Below are positions 8,740 through 19,513 of a stretch of 56,288 nucleotides of DNA, one piece after another. The stretch is from Paracoccus sp. PAMC 22219 (GTDB lineage: Bacteria > Pseudomonadota > Alphaproteobacteria > Rhodobacterales > Rhodobacteraceae), in NCBI RefSeq assembly GCF_000787695.1, contig NZ_BBPH01000020.1, positions 1 through 56,288 on the forward strand, in the 5' to 3' direction. Below the pieces are notes generated by a model. It was not told where the DNA came from and ran no database searches. It saw nothing but the letters and a program-made list of their open reading frames with translations. The stretch's first letter is position 1. Each line of letters begins with the position of its first letter. The translations under genes were made by a program, and so were the position numbers.

Positions 8740-11234
8740 TCAGAAGTCGAAATCGGTCGGGATGCCGCGTCGCAGTTCATAGCGCTGGCTCTGGTAGTCA
8801 TCATAGCGGCTGGTCTTGCCGATGCGCTGGCGCAACTTCAGGACCACATCCTGATTGTTGAAGGCGTCGGCGTCCCGGGACAGTAAAAGCTTCAACGGCA
8901 TCTCGCGTTCGCGCGGATTATCCGAGCGGTAATCAAAAAGCACCTTATGCTCGTCAGAGATCAGAGTGCCATCGAGGGCATAGAGCCCGGCCACCAGTTC
9001 GCGCGGCTGCAGCTTGTCCGAAATCGGCTGTACCTGATACAGCGTCACGGCGTGCTGTCCCGACGAGATCAGATTGCGGCCAGACGAGATGATCTGAACC
9101 TCGACCATCTGAACGTCGGACTCGCGCTGCTTTCCAACCCGAAGAACCGGGATGACGATTTCCTGCAGGCTTGCCCCACCGTGAACGAACCGACTTCCGG
9201 ATCCCTTGACCCGCAGACGGTTGATGGAGTTTGGCACCAGCACATCAAGATCGCCGGCAAGGCCCAACTCAGCCGGTGAGAACCGCTTCATTCCGGCTGT
9301 TGCCTTCAGTCCGCGACCGACGACAAAGCGGCGGTTACGAACATGGATTTCATCCCCCGCCGGGTCCGCGACCGAGAAATCCGTCTCGTCGAGCGGGCGG
9401 TGCTGATAGAGAAACCCGTGATCGGCAGTGATCAGGATGTTCGAGACATTGGCGCTGGTCAGCTTGCGGACCAGGACTGTCAGGTCCTCGATGGCACCTT
9501 CGGCAGCCTCAGGCACGCGCTCTTCGGTGGTCAGCTTGTCGCCGACCACATCGATCCGGTTGTGGTACAGATAGAGGATGTCATGGTCTCGGAAGAGCAC
9601 CTTCCCGTCTTCGGAGCGCATGCCCATGAACTCGTCTGCCTTCATCGCCTTGACCCGGTCACCGGTGCGGCCTTGGGCGAGAGCGCGTTCCCGGTTTGAT
9701 GTCCCCTGGGTCGACTGGCCGAAAGATATGACAATGCCGTCCGGCTGGATTGTCAGGTCCTTGTTTGGCAGCAGGGCCGCCATGCCCAACTGGGTATAGC
9801 TGGGCAGGCTGCTGATCATCGGCTTCAGATCTGCATCGAACTTGTTGAGCTTGCGGATGGCCCGCAGGCATTCCTCGGCAATCTCGTAGCGAAACGCGTC
9901 CGAGATGACGACGACGACCTTCTGATCCTTGCGGCGGAATTCAGCGGCCTGGTCCCGGTAGAAATCCCGTTGCATCGGATAGCCGCGCACGCTCCAGTCG
10001 GGCATGGTCGCAATCTGATCCTGCCAGGCGTCATTGACCTTCAGCAGGTAGCTGGTCGTGTAGCGGTTCTCCACGACCTCGAACAAGTCACTTAGCAACG
10101 TAGCCTGACCGCTTTTCTGCATGTGAAAGATGAACTTGCGATACAGCTGATCCAGCTTGTACCAGCTCGACACGTACCGCTTGATGCCCTCCTCGGGGCT
10201 GGTCATGCTGAGATTGGCCTCGGCCAGAGCCTGCTGAAACTCGATGGCATGGCTGATCGCCTGATAGACATGCTCGTAGGTCGCATACCAGTGGCTTTGC
10301 CGCCGCTCCCGGATGATCTGCAGAACATCCGCAGCGCCCAAGGTTTGGCTTGCCATGGCCTGAACCAGGGAACGGATCACGTGTCGGTCGATCTCTTCAA
10401 AATGATCGACGGACTTCAAGGTCCGAGCTTGGCGCAAATTCAGATGTTGCGGGATCTTGAGAGTACCCTCAAAGCGCTTGCTGAGCGTCTCGAAGGCTTC
10501 GGAATAGTGCTTGTTGTTCTTCCAGCGACGGAAAACCAGCAGCGCTTCCGCTTTCAGCTTTGCATCCTCGCCCAAGGCCAGCTGGTAGGCACCCTCGAAG
10601 AACGCAATTGCGAAATCCTCGAGGTCCGGCTTGTCAGAGCGATATCCATAGGCGTTGCCGACCTGCTTCCAGAAGAATTCGGACAGGTGCGACCGTTCAA
10701 TCAGCCGCATGCCCTCTTCTCGTCCGGCAGCCAGCTGATCCAGCAGCTGCTCGATCACCGTATCCAACGCCCCCTCGGCGCCCACGCAGACCGCCAGCAT
10801 GCGCTTGCGGATGTCGGTTCTGGTATCGCCCTGCTGCATCAGACGTTTCAGATCCGCGATGCGACTGCTTGCGCGATAGAACTCAATGTGGTCGCGCACG
10901 ACCTCCTCAAAAGCGGTCGCAGGCTCAGCTCGCTCAGCCAGATCGCAGCCTGATCGGCTTTGAAGACGGTCGTGGCCAGCTGCACGTCTAGCAGCCAGTT
11001 CTCCTGCATCGCGGGCTCCGGCCCGTCATGAAACACCAGGAACTTCTGCTCCGGCTCTTGCCGCAGCATCCGGTACTTCAGTCCGAACTGGTTGTTGACG
11101 ATCTCGACCTTCGCGACACCGTCCAGATCGATCGCCTCGACTGCGGTGCGCATGTCGCGGGCCGCGTCGTACCAGAACACGATCCGATGCTCATCGAACA
11201 ATCGGGCCAGGCTTGCGGTCAGTCGATCATTCAT
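8740..11234 (-). CDS. pglZ: PglZ, BREX type 1 alkaline-phosphatase-superfamily protein (one frameshift)
   Basis: Two adjacent frames together make a normal PglZ of about 831 residues. The first, from ATG 11234, reads MNDRLTASLARLFDEHRIVF to AIWLSELSL. The second resumes as TAFEEVVRDHIEFYR and runs to 8740. The switch near 10905-10935 is repaired by adding one base. The PglZ core shows KVVVVISDAFRYEIAEE near residue 443 and ILITADHGFLYQH near 605, the metal-site motifs of the alkaline phosphatase superfamily. Known: PglZ is essential for BREX defence and partners with PglX. The ATG overlaps the pglX stop by eight bases. If the frameshift is real, only the 719-residue C-terminal frame from 10899 could be made and the locus would probably be inactive. 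A sequencing gap is equally plausible. Confidence 0.88.
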
Positions 11235-14200
11235 CGCTGGCCTCGAGACCGACGATCTTCTTCAGCGCCGTACCGAACTTGGGGTAGTTTGCCTTGACCC
11301 CGTCATCCAGATCGATGTCGATCTTGGCCTGGGCCAGCGGGAAGATCACCTCGCGCTCCCACTCGTTCAGCTCATCCAACTGCTTGGCGATGATGCCTGC
11401 ATCCTTGAGGGCCTTGGTCCGCTGCCCCTGCGTCGCGGTGGGGTCGTCGGACAGCTTGTTCAGGCGCACCTGCTCGCCTTCCAGCTTGGTGACGAACTCG
11501 CGCAGGTATTCGTTCAGCAGGACCGACACCGTGTCGCCGCGATAGCGGTGCATGTAGATCAGCGCATTGAACGTGCCCTTGGGGCTGGAGAACATCCAGT
11601 AGATCGGCCGCTTCTTGTAGCGCTTCACGTGATCGGCGTAGAAATCCTTGGTAAAGTACCTGCGGATGTCCTTGCCAAGCGCCTCCTCGATGAAGCGCAG
11701 GTTTCGCGGAAGGTGTCTTCGCCGAAGGTCACCCGCAGGAACTGGCGGAACCGGTCGGTGATGTCGTCGGCGAACCAGTCGGCGTCGAGCACCGGTATGA
11801 CGTTGTCCTTGTCTGGCATGAAGGTCGGGTCCGGCACGCGTGCAAGGTAGTTGGCCAGCGTCTCGCCCTGATTGGCAAGGATCAGGCCGGGCGCGTCGAG
11901 GCTGTAGCGGCCGAACATACAACCCACGGCGTAGGAGAGGAACTCGGCCATGGTGTCGGCGCGCAGGCGGGCCTCGTTCGCCGCCACGTCGTTCTTAATG
12001 CCATAGCGATAGGCGGGGTTACAGGTGAGGGTGATCTCGTTCAGCGGTACCTCGGGGGTCAGCTCGTCTTGCAGACCATAGGCGTCGATGAAAATGCGAT
12101 TGTTCTCTTCCTCCAGCCGCTGCATGGCGTCCGTCATGGACTGCCAATGGACGCGGAGGGCGGCGTAGGTGGCCTCCAGCGTCTCGGCGCGGTGGTCGGG
12201 TTGGAGCAGCGGAAGCGTCGTGAAATCCCAGGAGGTTTCGTAGGCGTCCCAGTCGGATTTGGCGATCTTTACCAAGACGTCGACCAGACTGTCCACTTCC
12301 GCTGGATTGTAAGGAATCCTCGCTATGTCGCCGACTTGGAAAGTAACGGTTGGGTTGAGTATAGAAACATATGCTTCGACAAGTTTACTTGATAGCAATC
12401 CTAAGACTTTTAAGCGGTCTTTGGCGTCGGGGAATGCGCAAGAGCCCTTGACGTCAAAGATGAACCCAGGCGGGTTAAACCTTGCGCCGAAGCCACCTGT
12501 CTTTATGTCTGACCAAGTTACACCTTCTTGGAAATAAAACTTGATGTTCTTGATCGTCCGTGTCGGACTCCCATAAAGCTCTCCAGCAAACGCCAGCAGT
12601 GCCGCGCCATCATTTCTCCAGTTCACGAAATGAAAGGCATTACCAAACCATTTTCGGTACGGCCCCCCTTTATTATAGGGGAACCAAGTTCTTTCCGACA
12701 GCTTCGCTTCCTTGTGATTCCGGGCGCCAAGGCAAGCCCGATCAAATGCCACTTCATGCCAGTTCCTGAGAAACCTCTCATTATTACTTGTCGCGAGTCC
12801 TTGCCTTGGTCGCGCAACATTTAACAGCGTTTCACTATCCGCAAAGCTATGTCTGATCCCGGATCCGGAACTATAGGATATAGGGGCACCGGGAATTACA
12901 AGAAACTCATCAGGTGATGCAGAGAACCTGTATGAAACGCTCTGACCTCGAACCGCCTCCAAAGTCATGCGTTCCATCTCCGGCTCACCACCTGAGAACT
13001 TCAATAGAGAAATGAACGTAGCTGGTGCTGATGAGCGCCCGGCCCTTTTAGAAATAAATCCACAAATTTGAACAGTGGCGCCAGAGAACCCGGTAAGCGG
13101 CATCTCGACCAGATGTATAAGCGCATTCTTCTCAGTCAACTCGATCCGCAGTCGTTCGTGCGACTGAAGAAACATCCAAACGTGAGGGCACATTATCCCA
13201 AAGTAAGAATGCGTTCGTGACATCAAGGTGCATCGCGAAATGAACGCGGCAAAAAGGTCAGATTTGAACTCCGCGTAGTTCGCCAAAAGGAAATTGGATA
13301 GAGCTCCGTTCATTCCTTTAAAGCCCATATACGGCGGGTTAGCCACGACCACGTGATACTTCGGTGAAAGCGCCTCGGCCATGCGCAGCACGGCGATGAC
13401 GCGATCCTGCACCTCCTTCAGCAGCAGGTCGCCGCCGAAGTCCCGCGTCTCGACCACTCGCAGCGTCTCTGCCGGGTCGCGCAGCTTCGGCATGATCAGC
13501 GAGCCGAAGTTCTTGATATGCTCGAACTGGACTAGCGTCTCTCGCAGCTCATCGGTGAACAGATCCTTGCCCACCACGGCGGCCACGTCCTGCATCTCGG
13601 CGGGCGTGAAGGCCACGTTCTGCAACACCACGATGTCGGGCTTTGCCTCCAACCGCAGAAACCGCCGCCGCCCCAGCCGCGCCGCGGCCTTCATCGCCAG
13701 CGCAAAGGCGGCCAGCGCACCGGCGCGATCATCGATCTCCACCCCGGTCAGGTTGTGCGTCAGGATCAGCACGGGGATCTCGGCCGCGTCATAGCCCTCT
13801 TCCTCGTAGATGGCGTAGAGCAGGTCAAAGGCATAGGTCAGCATGTGCCCCGACCCGCAAGCCGGATCGCAGACCTTAATCTCCTCAGGCCTGCCGATCC
13901 TCAAGAAGTCCGTCTCGGGCTCTTCCGGTGCGATGTAATAGTCCATCTGCGCGGCCAGCTTCGACCCCGGGCGGTTCAGCAGCCACAGCCGCCCCAGAGA
14001 GTTCTCCACCAGATAGCGGACGATCCAGTGCGGCGTGAACAGCTGTGTCGCAGCGGGGATGTTCTCGGCCGTGATTTTCTGGTTCTTCTTCAGCCCCGCG
14101 AAGACCTGATCCTTCTTCTCCGAGATGTAGAACTGGTAGAGCCAGCCGATGATCTCGACATCCTTACAGGCCTCTTCGGTCATGACCGCGCGCAGCCGGG

Positions 14201-14723
14201 CGAGGATCGAGGTCTGAGACAGCAGATCCTCGGGCATCAGCAGTTCGGTGTAATCGTCCAGCTCCTCGAACAGGAAGGGCATCGGCCCGTGCCATGCATT
14301 GCAGGCATGGACTAGCAGCAGGCGGTAGGCCTCTGCCTGCGGATCATTCGACGGGAGACGGCCCTCCAGCAACGCGGAAACCTCGGCAGGTGCGCCGTCC
14401 GGCAAATTGCCCGCCGCAGCCTCGGCCAGAAGCTCCGGACGGGTCTTGCCGTCAGCCGGAGAGACGATGCGAACCTGAGTGTAGCCATTGGCATCCATGA
14501 AGCGTAGCGCTGTGAAGCGGTTGAACCAGGTATAGGCGACCTGTTCGACCACCTGGGTCCTGCCGGAGGTCCGCAACGCGTTTTCCAGATCTTTGACCGC
14601 CCGCGGATGCTCACGCCGAGCAGCTGCGCCTTCGGCCAGAACTAGATCGAGCTTGGCGGTGACCTGACTGATCAGCAGATTACGCGCCGCCTGCGCGAAT
14701 TTCTTGAGCGCGTTGGTATCCAT
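11227..14723 (-). CDS. pglX: PglX, BREX adenine-specific DNA methyltransferase (one frameshift near the 3' end)
   Basis: The protein marks the host at a non-palindromic site by N6-adenine methylation, the self-recognition step of BREX. The SAM-binding motif CDPACGSGHML is near residue 283 and the catalytic NPPY (VVVANPPYMGF) near 462. Corrected length is about 1,166 residues, normal for PglX. The main frame (14723 to 11625) is in register until FGEDTFRE, then diverges. The true C-terminus, NLRFIEEALGKDIRRYF to GLEASDE, continues in the frame ending at 11227. Restoring one A to GAAACC at about 11702-11704 joins them. The start overlaps the brxC stop as TGATG, implying translational coupling. 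If the frameshift is real, about 160 C-terminal residues would be replaced by a short wrong tail. Confidence 0.9.
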
Positions 14724-17700
14724 CAGATCGTCACCTTGTTGCCTGCCGCGATTTCGGACAGCAGAGTCTTTCTCAATGCTTCAAGATAGTCGGTCACCTC
14801 GGCCTCATTGCTGAGGAAAGGCTTGCCCATTTCCACCTTCAGATCGCGCGCGGATACAAACACCGTTTTCTTCGGTGCAGGTGCTGGAGGCTCACCAGGA
14901 GAGGTGGGGACGACAGGCTGGACGGCGGTCATTTCCGAGATCCGCGAAAGCAAGGCAGTGAACAACCGGTGACGGACCTGATTGCCACGATCCCGCAACG
15001 ACGGGATCAGGCTGGTGGTGTCGAGACCCGTTCTTTGGGTTGCAATCTGCTCGTCAATAGCCCGCTTCTGCTCGGCCGTGAGGGTCATATACTCCGGTAG
15101 CTGGCCCAGTTTCACTGCAACCTCGTCCAAGGCTGCGTTGGCGGCCTTGCGCTCGGCGATCACCGCAAGATCAACCTTGTTCTTCAGATCATAGAGATCC
15201 GCCTTAAGGTTCTGGATCGCCGATCCCCGATAGCAGTTCTCGTCATCCATCACCGCCCGCAGCCGCCGTCCGGCATCCGCGTCGACATCCGCGATGTTCT
15301 CGGACTGCTGAGACAGCGCCCCGCGCGCATCGTCGTAGATGCCCTTCTGGGCACCACCCATGAAGCTGAGGATCTTGTCGAGGATCGTCTCGCGCGCATC
15401 GAGCAGCTCTTCCTGCTGCGTGATCGGCTCGGTGATGTACCATGCGGCCGGCTTGCCCTTCATGGCCCTCAGGCGCGCCTGCAGAGGAGCCAATGCTTCC
15501 ATGAATGGGTAATCATGGACCTGTCGGGTCAGATCATCGACTTTGGTTTCCAAGGCATCGACAGCCTGCTTCCAGTCCTCGCCCAAGGCACGCGCATCGC
15601 TGCCGCCGGCAGGTGATCCGAAAAGCTCACGATAGAGCTCTTTCGCGTTTCGCAGTGCAGCTGGCGTGAACTCGGTCTGCGTCGTCAGCAAGAGGTTTCC
15701 AACCATCTGGCTGTTGTTCAGCGCCCGGGCGAGATCGACGCCTTCATGGACCGCACCGTCGATGCGCGCCTCGATCTTGTTCTTTGTGACCAGGCTCCCG
15801 GTCAGGCACATCACTGCATGGCTAGGCCAACCATAAGGTTTTGCGGAAAACTTGTCGGTCAGGTGCTTCGCCGAGACCTTCACCCCATTGCGGGCCTGGC
15901 TGCTCAGGAAGTTCAGGATCTCCTGTTCCGGCTCGCCGAGCCCTTCACCGTTTTCCCCGAAGAGTGACGTGCCCGACTGCACGGATTTCATGATATCTGC
16001 TTCGGTGTAGATGACGCTGCGCAGCATCGGCAGGTTCGTGTAGACCTTGTCGACCAGGGTCTGGAACGCTTTGGTGACGCGCTCCTGAGGATCCTCGCCG
16101 CTGAGGTCCAATTCGTCCCCCCGGACGAACAATCGCGCCTCGCCGATCAGCTTGCGCAGCCGCAGCTCCAGGTCCTTCGCGCGACGGCTGTTCTGCTCGC
16201 CCTTTTCGGCGATGATCCGATCCCTGCCCGGCTGCGGGGATCCACTCCGGGACTGGCGGACGAACTTGTCCGTCTGCTTGAAGAGGACCATGTCGCGCAG
16301 GAACAGCTGATCGGGCTTCATGACCACCGCCAGCTCCTCATTGGCGATGGTCCGGGTGCGGATGGTCTCCGGGCTGTCACCATCCTCACTGAACGGCGAG
16401 AACAGGTGGATCGCCAGCTCATGCTCTTTGCCGATCAGATGGCCGTCGAGCCGCCGCGTGAACTGGTATTCATTGCCTGATGTGTTGTGGCGGATCTTGC
16501 GGCTTCGCAGAATAGCGTCGAAGGCCATGGTCTCCAGCGCGCCCGAGACCTCCGACTGCTCGACGGGAAGGGCCTTGATCTCGGCCTCGACGTCCTTTTC
16601 TTCGTTGGTCAGGAACTCATAGACCTCGCCATTGCGCTGGATGAGGGTGTTGCGCTCCAGAAAGGCTAGGGCCTCTTCGATCCGGCGCCGTTGCGCCGTC
16701 TGATCGCTTTCAAACCCGGACAGCAACAGGATCGAGATGTTGCGAACCGAGGGTTTGAACTCCTTGACGTATTTGACAAGGAACAACGCCTTCAGCACAC
16801 GCACGGCGAACGGATCCACGTCTTCGATATCGCGCTCGGCGATGTGGATGGATTGCTGGACGGACGATTTCAGGGCTGTGCGAATGCCCTCAAACATCTG
16901 GTCGAACGTCGCGAGGCCCCCGACGGGTTGATCCTTCAGCTTCTTGGCGACCTCTTGGAAGACCCCCAGCATCGAGCGCTCACCGACGGAGCTGTGCTTG
17001 CCCTCGAAGGCATTGTGCTGCGACAGCGCCTGGATCGCCATCTGGAACAACGTGTATTGATAAGGCGGGAAAGGATAGCTGAGCACGAACTGGTCGCGAT
17101 CGCGAAAATTCTTCAGCTTGATCGACCCATCCGTGAAGTCGAAAAGCGTCTTGAGGTTGTTTTCTTCCCGCTGATAGAGATTGCCGAGTTGGGCTTCCCC
17201 CTCCTCCGTCTTGGAGAGAAGCCGGCGCTGAATGACCTCCGCGACATCGGCCGAGTTCAAAGGCATCCGGTTGCTAAACCGGGCCTGGATCTTGGAGAAG
17301 TCATTTTCCTGCTGCTGGGTCATGTCCCCAATGACGGAGGCCATATCCTGCTGCGCGGTCACGATGATCCAGGCCTGACCCTTGCACTTGGTGTTCAGGC
17401 TTTCTGCAATCGTCTGCAGGTTGGTCATCAGCTTCACGTTGTCGGCGATATACTGGCCGACCTCATCGACAAAGAAGTTGAGCCGGAAATTCGGCTCCTG
17501 CTCGTCGATCCACACCTTGATGGTTGCGGCGAAGTCTTCGATCGAGACCCGGGTGTCCTTGCGGTACTGGTTCAGGATATCCTTGGCATCCGCAGGATCC
17601 CCACCGGTGGCTGCGGCAAAGGCCGTGGCGATGTTGCGGGTTTCCAGCAGCGCCTGTTCGCGTCCCCGCTCCCAAGACTTTCCTGACGCAGTGTGGAAGG

Positions 17701-18247
17701 CAGCCTTGAACGCTTCCAGCTGACCGCGGCCATGCAGGTCGCGCTCCATTTGCGCGATATGAGGCTGCTTTCCGTAGAAGCCACAGGAATCGTCAAATAC
17801 CTTCTGGAAGACCGCCAACAGGGCGTCGACATCGGTCTTGGAGATCACATCTGCCTTCTGATCGATGTTGAACAGGATCGACCTGGACGGGATGGCGACG
17901 GCCTTCTGCAGCAGGCCACGGATCATCGGGGCGTCCTTGATCTTCTCTTTCTCAAGGAAGATATCTGCTGCGCGCCGGCCATCGACCTCGCGGTTCTCCA
18001 GAAGCAACGCCAACATCTTCAGTAGATGTGACTTGCCTGAGCCGAAGAACCCGGAAATCCATACGCCATTGGCGGTGTGGTAATTGGTATAGGCCTCCAG
18101 GAATAGCTCGATGCGCTGACCGATCTCATCCGTGATGACGTACTCATCCAGCTCGATGCGCAGCCCTGTGTCGTCATCGGCCTTGATGACGCCATCAATG
18201 GCGCGATCGACGGGCTTTGCGAAAATGTCGCGAAGATATTGGGTCAC
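14723..18247 (-). CDS. brxC: BrxC, large BREX P-loop ATPase
   Basis: At 1,174 residues it has the length and order of BrxC. The N-terminal MTQYLRDIFAKPVDRAIDGV is followed by Walker A at residues 66-73 (GFFGSGKS) and a Walker B-like FFVDE near 263 (LNFFVDEVGQYIADN). There are long coiled regions in the C-terminal half, and DUF6079-type family features are expected. Known: BrxC is an ATPase needed for both defence and PglX-dependent methylation in type 1 BREX. The start is GTG at 18247, two bases after the brxB stop, and the stop overlaps the pglX start. The frame is intact throughout, in contrast to its two downstream neighbours. Confidence 0.93.
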   Translation of the reverse strand: MTQYLRDIFAKPVDRAIDGVIKADDDTGLRIELDEYVITDEIGQRIELFLEAYTNYHTANGVWISGFFGSGKSHLLKMLALLLENREVDGRRAADIFLEKEKIKDAPMIRGLLQKAVAIPSRSILFNIDQKADVISKTDVDALLAVFQKVFDDSCGFYGKQPHIAQMERDLHGRGQLEAFKAAFHTASGKSWERGREQALLETRNIATAFAAATGGDPADAKDILNQYRKDTRVSIEDFAATIKVWIDEQEPNFRLNFFVDEVGQYIADNVKLMTNLQTIAESLNTKCKGQAWIIVTAQQDMASVIGDMTQQQENDFSKIQARFSNRMPLNSADVAEVIQRRLLSKTEEGEAQLGNLYQREENNLKTLFDFTDGSIKLKNFRDRDQFVLSYPFPPYQYTLFQMAIQALSQHNAFEGKHSSVGERSMLGVFQEVAKKLKDQPVGGLATFDQMFEGIRTALKSSVQQSIHIAERDIEDVDPFAVRVLKALFLVKYVKEFKPSVRNISILLLSGFESDQTAQRRRIEEALAFLERNTLIQRNGEVYEFLTNEEKDVEAEIKALPVEQSEVSGALETMAFDAILRSRKIRHNTSGNEYQFTRRLDGHLIGKEHELAIHLFSPFSEDGDSPETIRTRTIANEELAVVMKPDQLFLRDMVLFKQTDKFVRQSRSGSPQPGRDRIIAEKGEQNSRRAKDLELRLRKLIGEARLFVRGDELDLSGEDPQERVTKAFQTLVDKVYTNLPMLRSVIYTEADIMKSVQSGTSLFGENGEGLGEPEQEILNFLSSQARNGVKVSAKHLTDKFSAKPYGWPSHAVMCLTGSLVTKNKIEARIDGAVHEGVDLARALNNSQMVGNLLLTTQTEFTPAALRNAKELYRELFGSPAGGSDARALGEDWKQAVDALETKVDDLTRQVHDYPFMEALAPLQARLRAMKGKPAAWYITEPITQQEELLDARETILDKILSFMGGAQKGIYDDARGALSQQSENIADVDADAGRRLRAVMDDENCYRGSAIQNLKADLYDLKNKVDLAVIAERKAANAALDEVAVKLGQLPEYMTLTAEQKRAIDEQIATQRTGLDTTSLIPSLRDRGNQVRHRLFTALLSRISEMTAVQPVVPTSPGEPPAPAPKKTVFVSARDLKVEMGKPFLSNEAEVTDYLEALRKTLLSEIAAGNKVTI

Positions 18248-18249
18248 GG

Positions 18250-18846
18250 TCAGACCTCGTAATTCATGATGTTGAAGGCACGGTAATATTTGTCGTCGTG
18301 AAGCAGCCCGAACAGATCGAGCGATGCGCCGGTGGCCAGCGCATGGGTGTAGCTTCCGGGGAAGAACATGACCGTCGGCGCTTCCTTGGCCGTGCTCTGC
18401 AGGTTGTTCAGGACATTGTGCGAGCGCAGGTAGGGATAGACCTCACCGACACCCGATAGGAAAATGATGTCGTGAGGGGTGGCCTTGATCATCTCTGCCA
18501 CCATCGGCACCAGGTGCGCCTGAGGGTCCAGAACACCCTGCAGCAATTCCTTGAGTTCAGCCTTTTCCGTATCCTGTTCGATCTCCAGGACCTGCTCGAG
18601 GATGCCTCGCTCGGCGAGGATCTGAAGCGTGATGTCATAGAGGTTCAGGTCCAGAACGCGGACGCCCGCATGGGCACTTCGGGTGATCAGATCGGCCCGA
18701 TCCTCGTCCATCGCCATGCCGTCCGCAGCCGCATAGGGGCAGATGAAAAACGGCACCTCATTGCCCAGGCCCTGCTTGGTCAAAAAACGCTGGCTGGTCA
18801 CGACCTTGAACAGGTGTTCGGCCCTGCCCTTCCGATCAAACATCAT
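18250..18846 (-). CDS. brxB: BrxB (DUF1788) BREX protein
   Basis: The roughly 198-residue protein carries the DUF1788 features of BrxB: FFICPYAAADGMAMDEDRAD early, VLDLNLYDITLQIL in the middle, IIFLSGVGEVYPYLRSHNVL and VMFFPGSYTHALATGASLDL near the end. Known: BrxB is a small, essential, non-enzymatic component of type 1 BREX. ATG at 18846 (MMFDRKG) is preferred. An in-frame TTG at 18852 would add two residues. It sits ten bases after the brxA stop and directly before brxC, the standard brxA-brxB-brxC order. Confidence 0.92.
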   Translation of the reverse strand: MMFDRKGRAEHLFKVVTSQRFLTKQGLGNEVPFFICPYAAADGMAMDEDRADLITRSAHAGVRVLDLNLYDITLQILAERGILEQVLEIEQDTEKAELKELLQGVLDPQAHLVPMVAEMIKATPHDIIFLSGVGEVYPYLRSHNVLNNLQSTAKEAPTVMFFPGSYTHALATGASLDLFGLLHDDKYYRAFNIMNYEV

Positions 18847-18855
18847 CTTCAAAAA

Positions 18856-19467
18856 TCAAACTCCACCCCGACGGAGGCCGGGAAAATAATCAAAGGCTGC
18901 AGGCTGTGCATTTTCAATCATAATTTGCATTCGATTGGAAATGATCGCTGTCTGGATGTGGCGGTCGCGGGAGATGATCCCGGCTTCCCGCAAGATGCGG
19001 AACATCACCTGACCGAGCTTTTTCTGGGTGCCTGGGCTAAGGCGTGCCAGCTTGTCGTTCCACTCCGCCTTGTCATGGAAGAAGACATCGAAACTCTCGG
19101 GCGGCAGGTCCAGGCGGTAGGAGAGGTATCGGTCGATTACGACCTCCCGCACGAACTCCTCAATGAACCTGTAGCTTCTGCACACGGCTATCCAGAGCAG
19201 TGCCTGGGCCTCGTCGTGGTCAGCCTCGTCGGCTAGGAAGGCCAGTTCTTCGGCGGACAGAGCCGACAATCGCAGAACGATTTCATTCAGGACCCGCCGG
19301 TTCGACGCAATTTTCGGCAGGGCTGTCGCCCCTGCATCTCTGGCCCGCTCGAGCGTCGCCGCCCACGTCTCCCCCGGTACGTGCAGCTTGGCCACGGCCC
19401 GGCTTTCGAGCAGCATGAGGCCGCCCGTTGTGAAGGACATTCGGTACGAAACAAGATCTGACGACAT
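18856..19467 (-). CDS. brxA: BrxA (DUF1819) BREX protein
   Basis: With the ATG at 19467 the product is 203 residues (MSSDLVSYRMSFTTGGLMLL), the normal length of BrxA. It contains ALPKIASNRRVLNEIVLRLS, AQALLWIAVCRSYRFIEEFV and IISNRMQIMIENAQPAAFDY, typical of DUF1819. Known: BrxA is a NusB-like fold DNA-binding protein and the usual first gene of type 1 BREX. The open frame extends 71 codons upstream, but that stretch overlaps the end of the exonuclease gene and looks non-coding. The start lies 46 bases after the exonuclease stop with no obvious promoter between, so the genes are likely one transcript. Confidence 0.9.
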   Translation of the reverse strand: MSSDLVSYRMSFTTGGLMLLESRAVAKLHVPGETWAATLERARDAGATALPKIASNRRVLNEIVLRLSALSAEELAFLADEADHDEAQALLWIAVCRSYRFIEEFVREVVIDRYLSYRLDLPPESFDVFFHDKAEWNDKLARLSPGTQKKLGQVMFRILREAGIISRDRHIQTAIISNRMQIMIENAQPAAFDYFPGLRRGGV

Positions 19468-19513
19468 CACAGGAGCGGATGCCTCAGAGGGTAGCAGCCA
19501 TTTTCGATATTCG

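Noticed and set aside
7582..8886. Long plus-strand open frame opposite brxL (434 codons)
   Set aside because: It mirrors the coding pattern of brxL and has low-complexity Asp/Gly/Leu/Val composition; antisense shadow of a recognised gene.
8740..14723. BREX inactivated by mutations in both pglX and pglZ
   Set aside because: Not asserted: both breaks are single-base losses of the same kind as in unrelated genes of the window, so sequencing error is as likely as real loss.
16691..17686. Long plus-strand open frame opposite brxC (331 codons)
   Set aside because: Antisense shadow of brxC with no family features.
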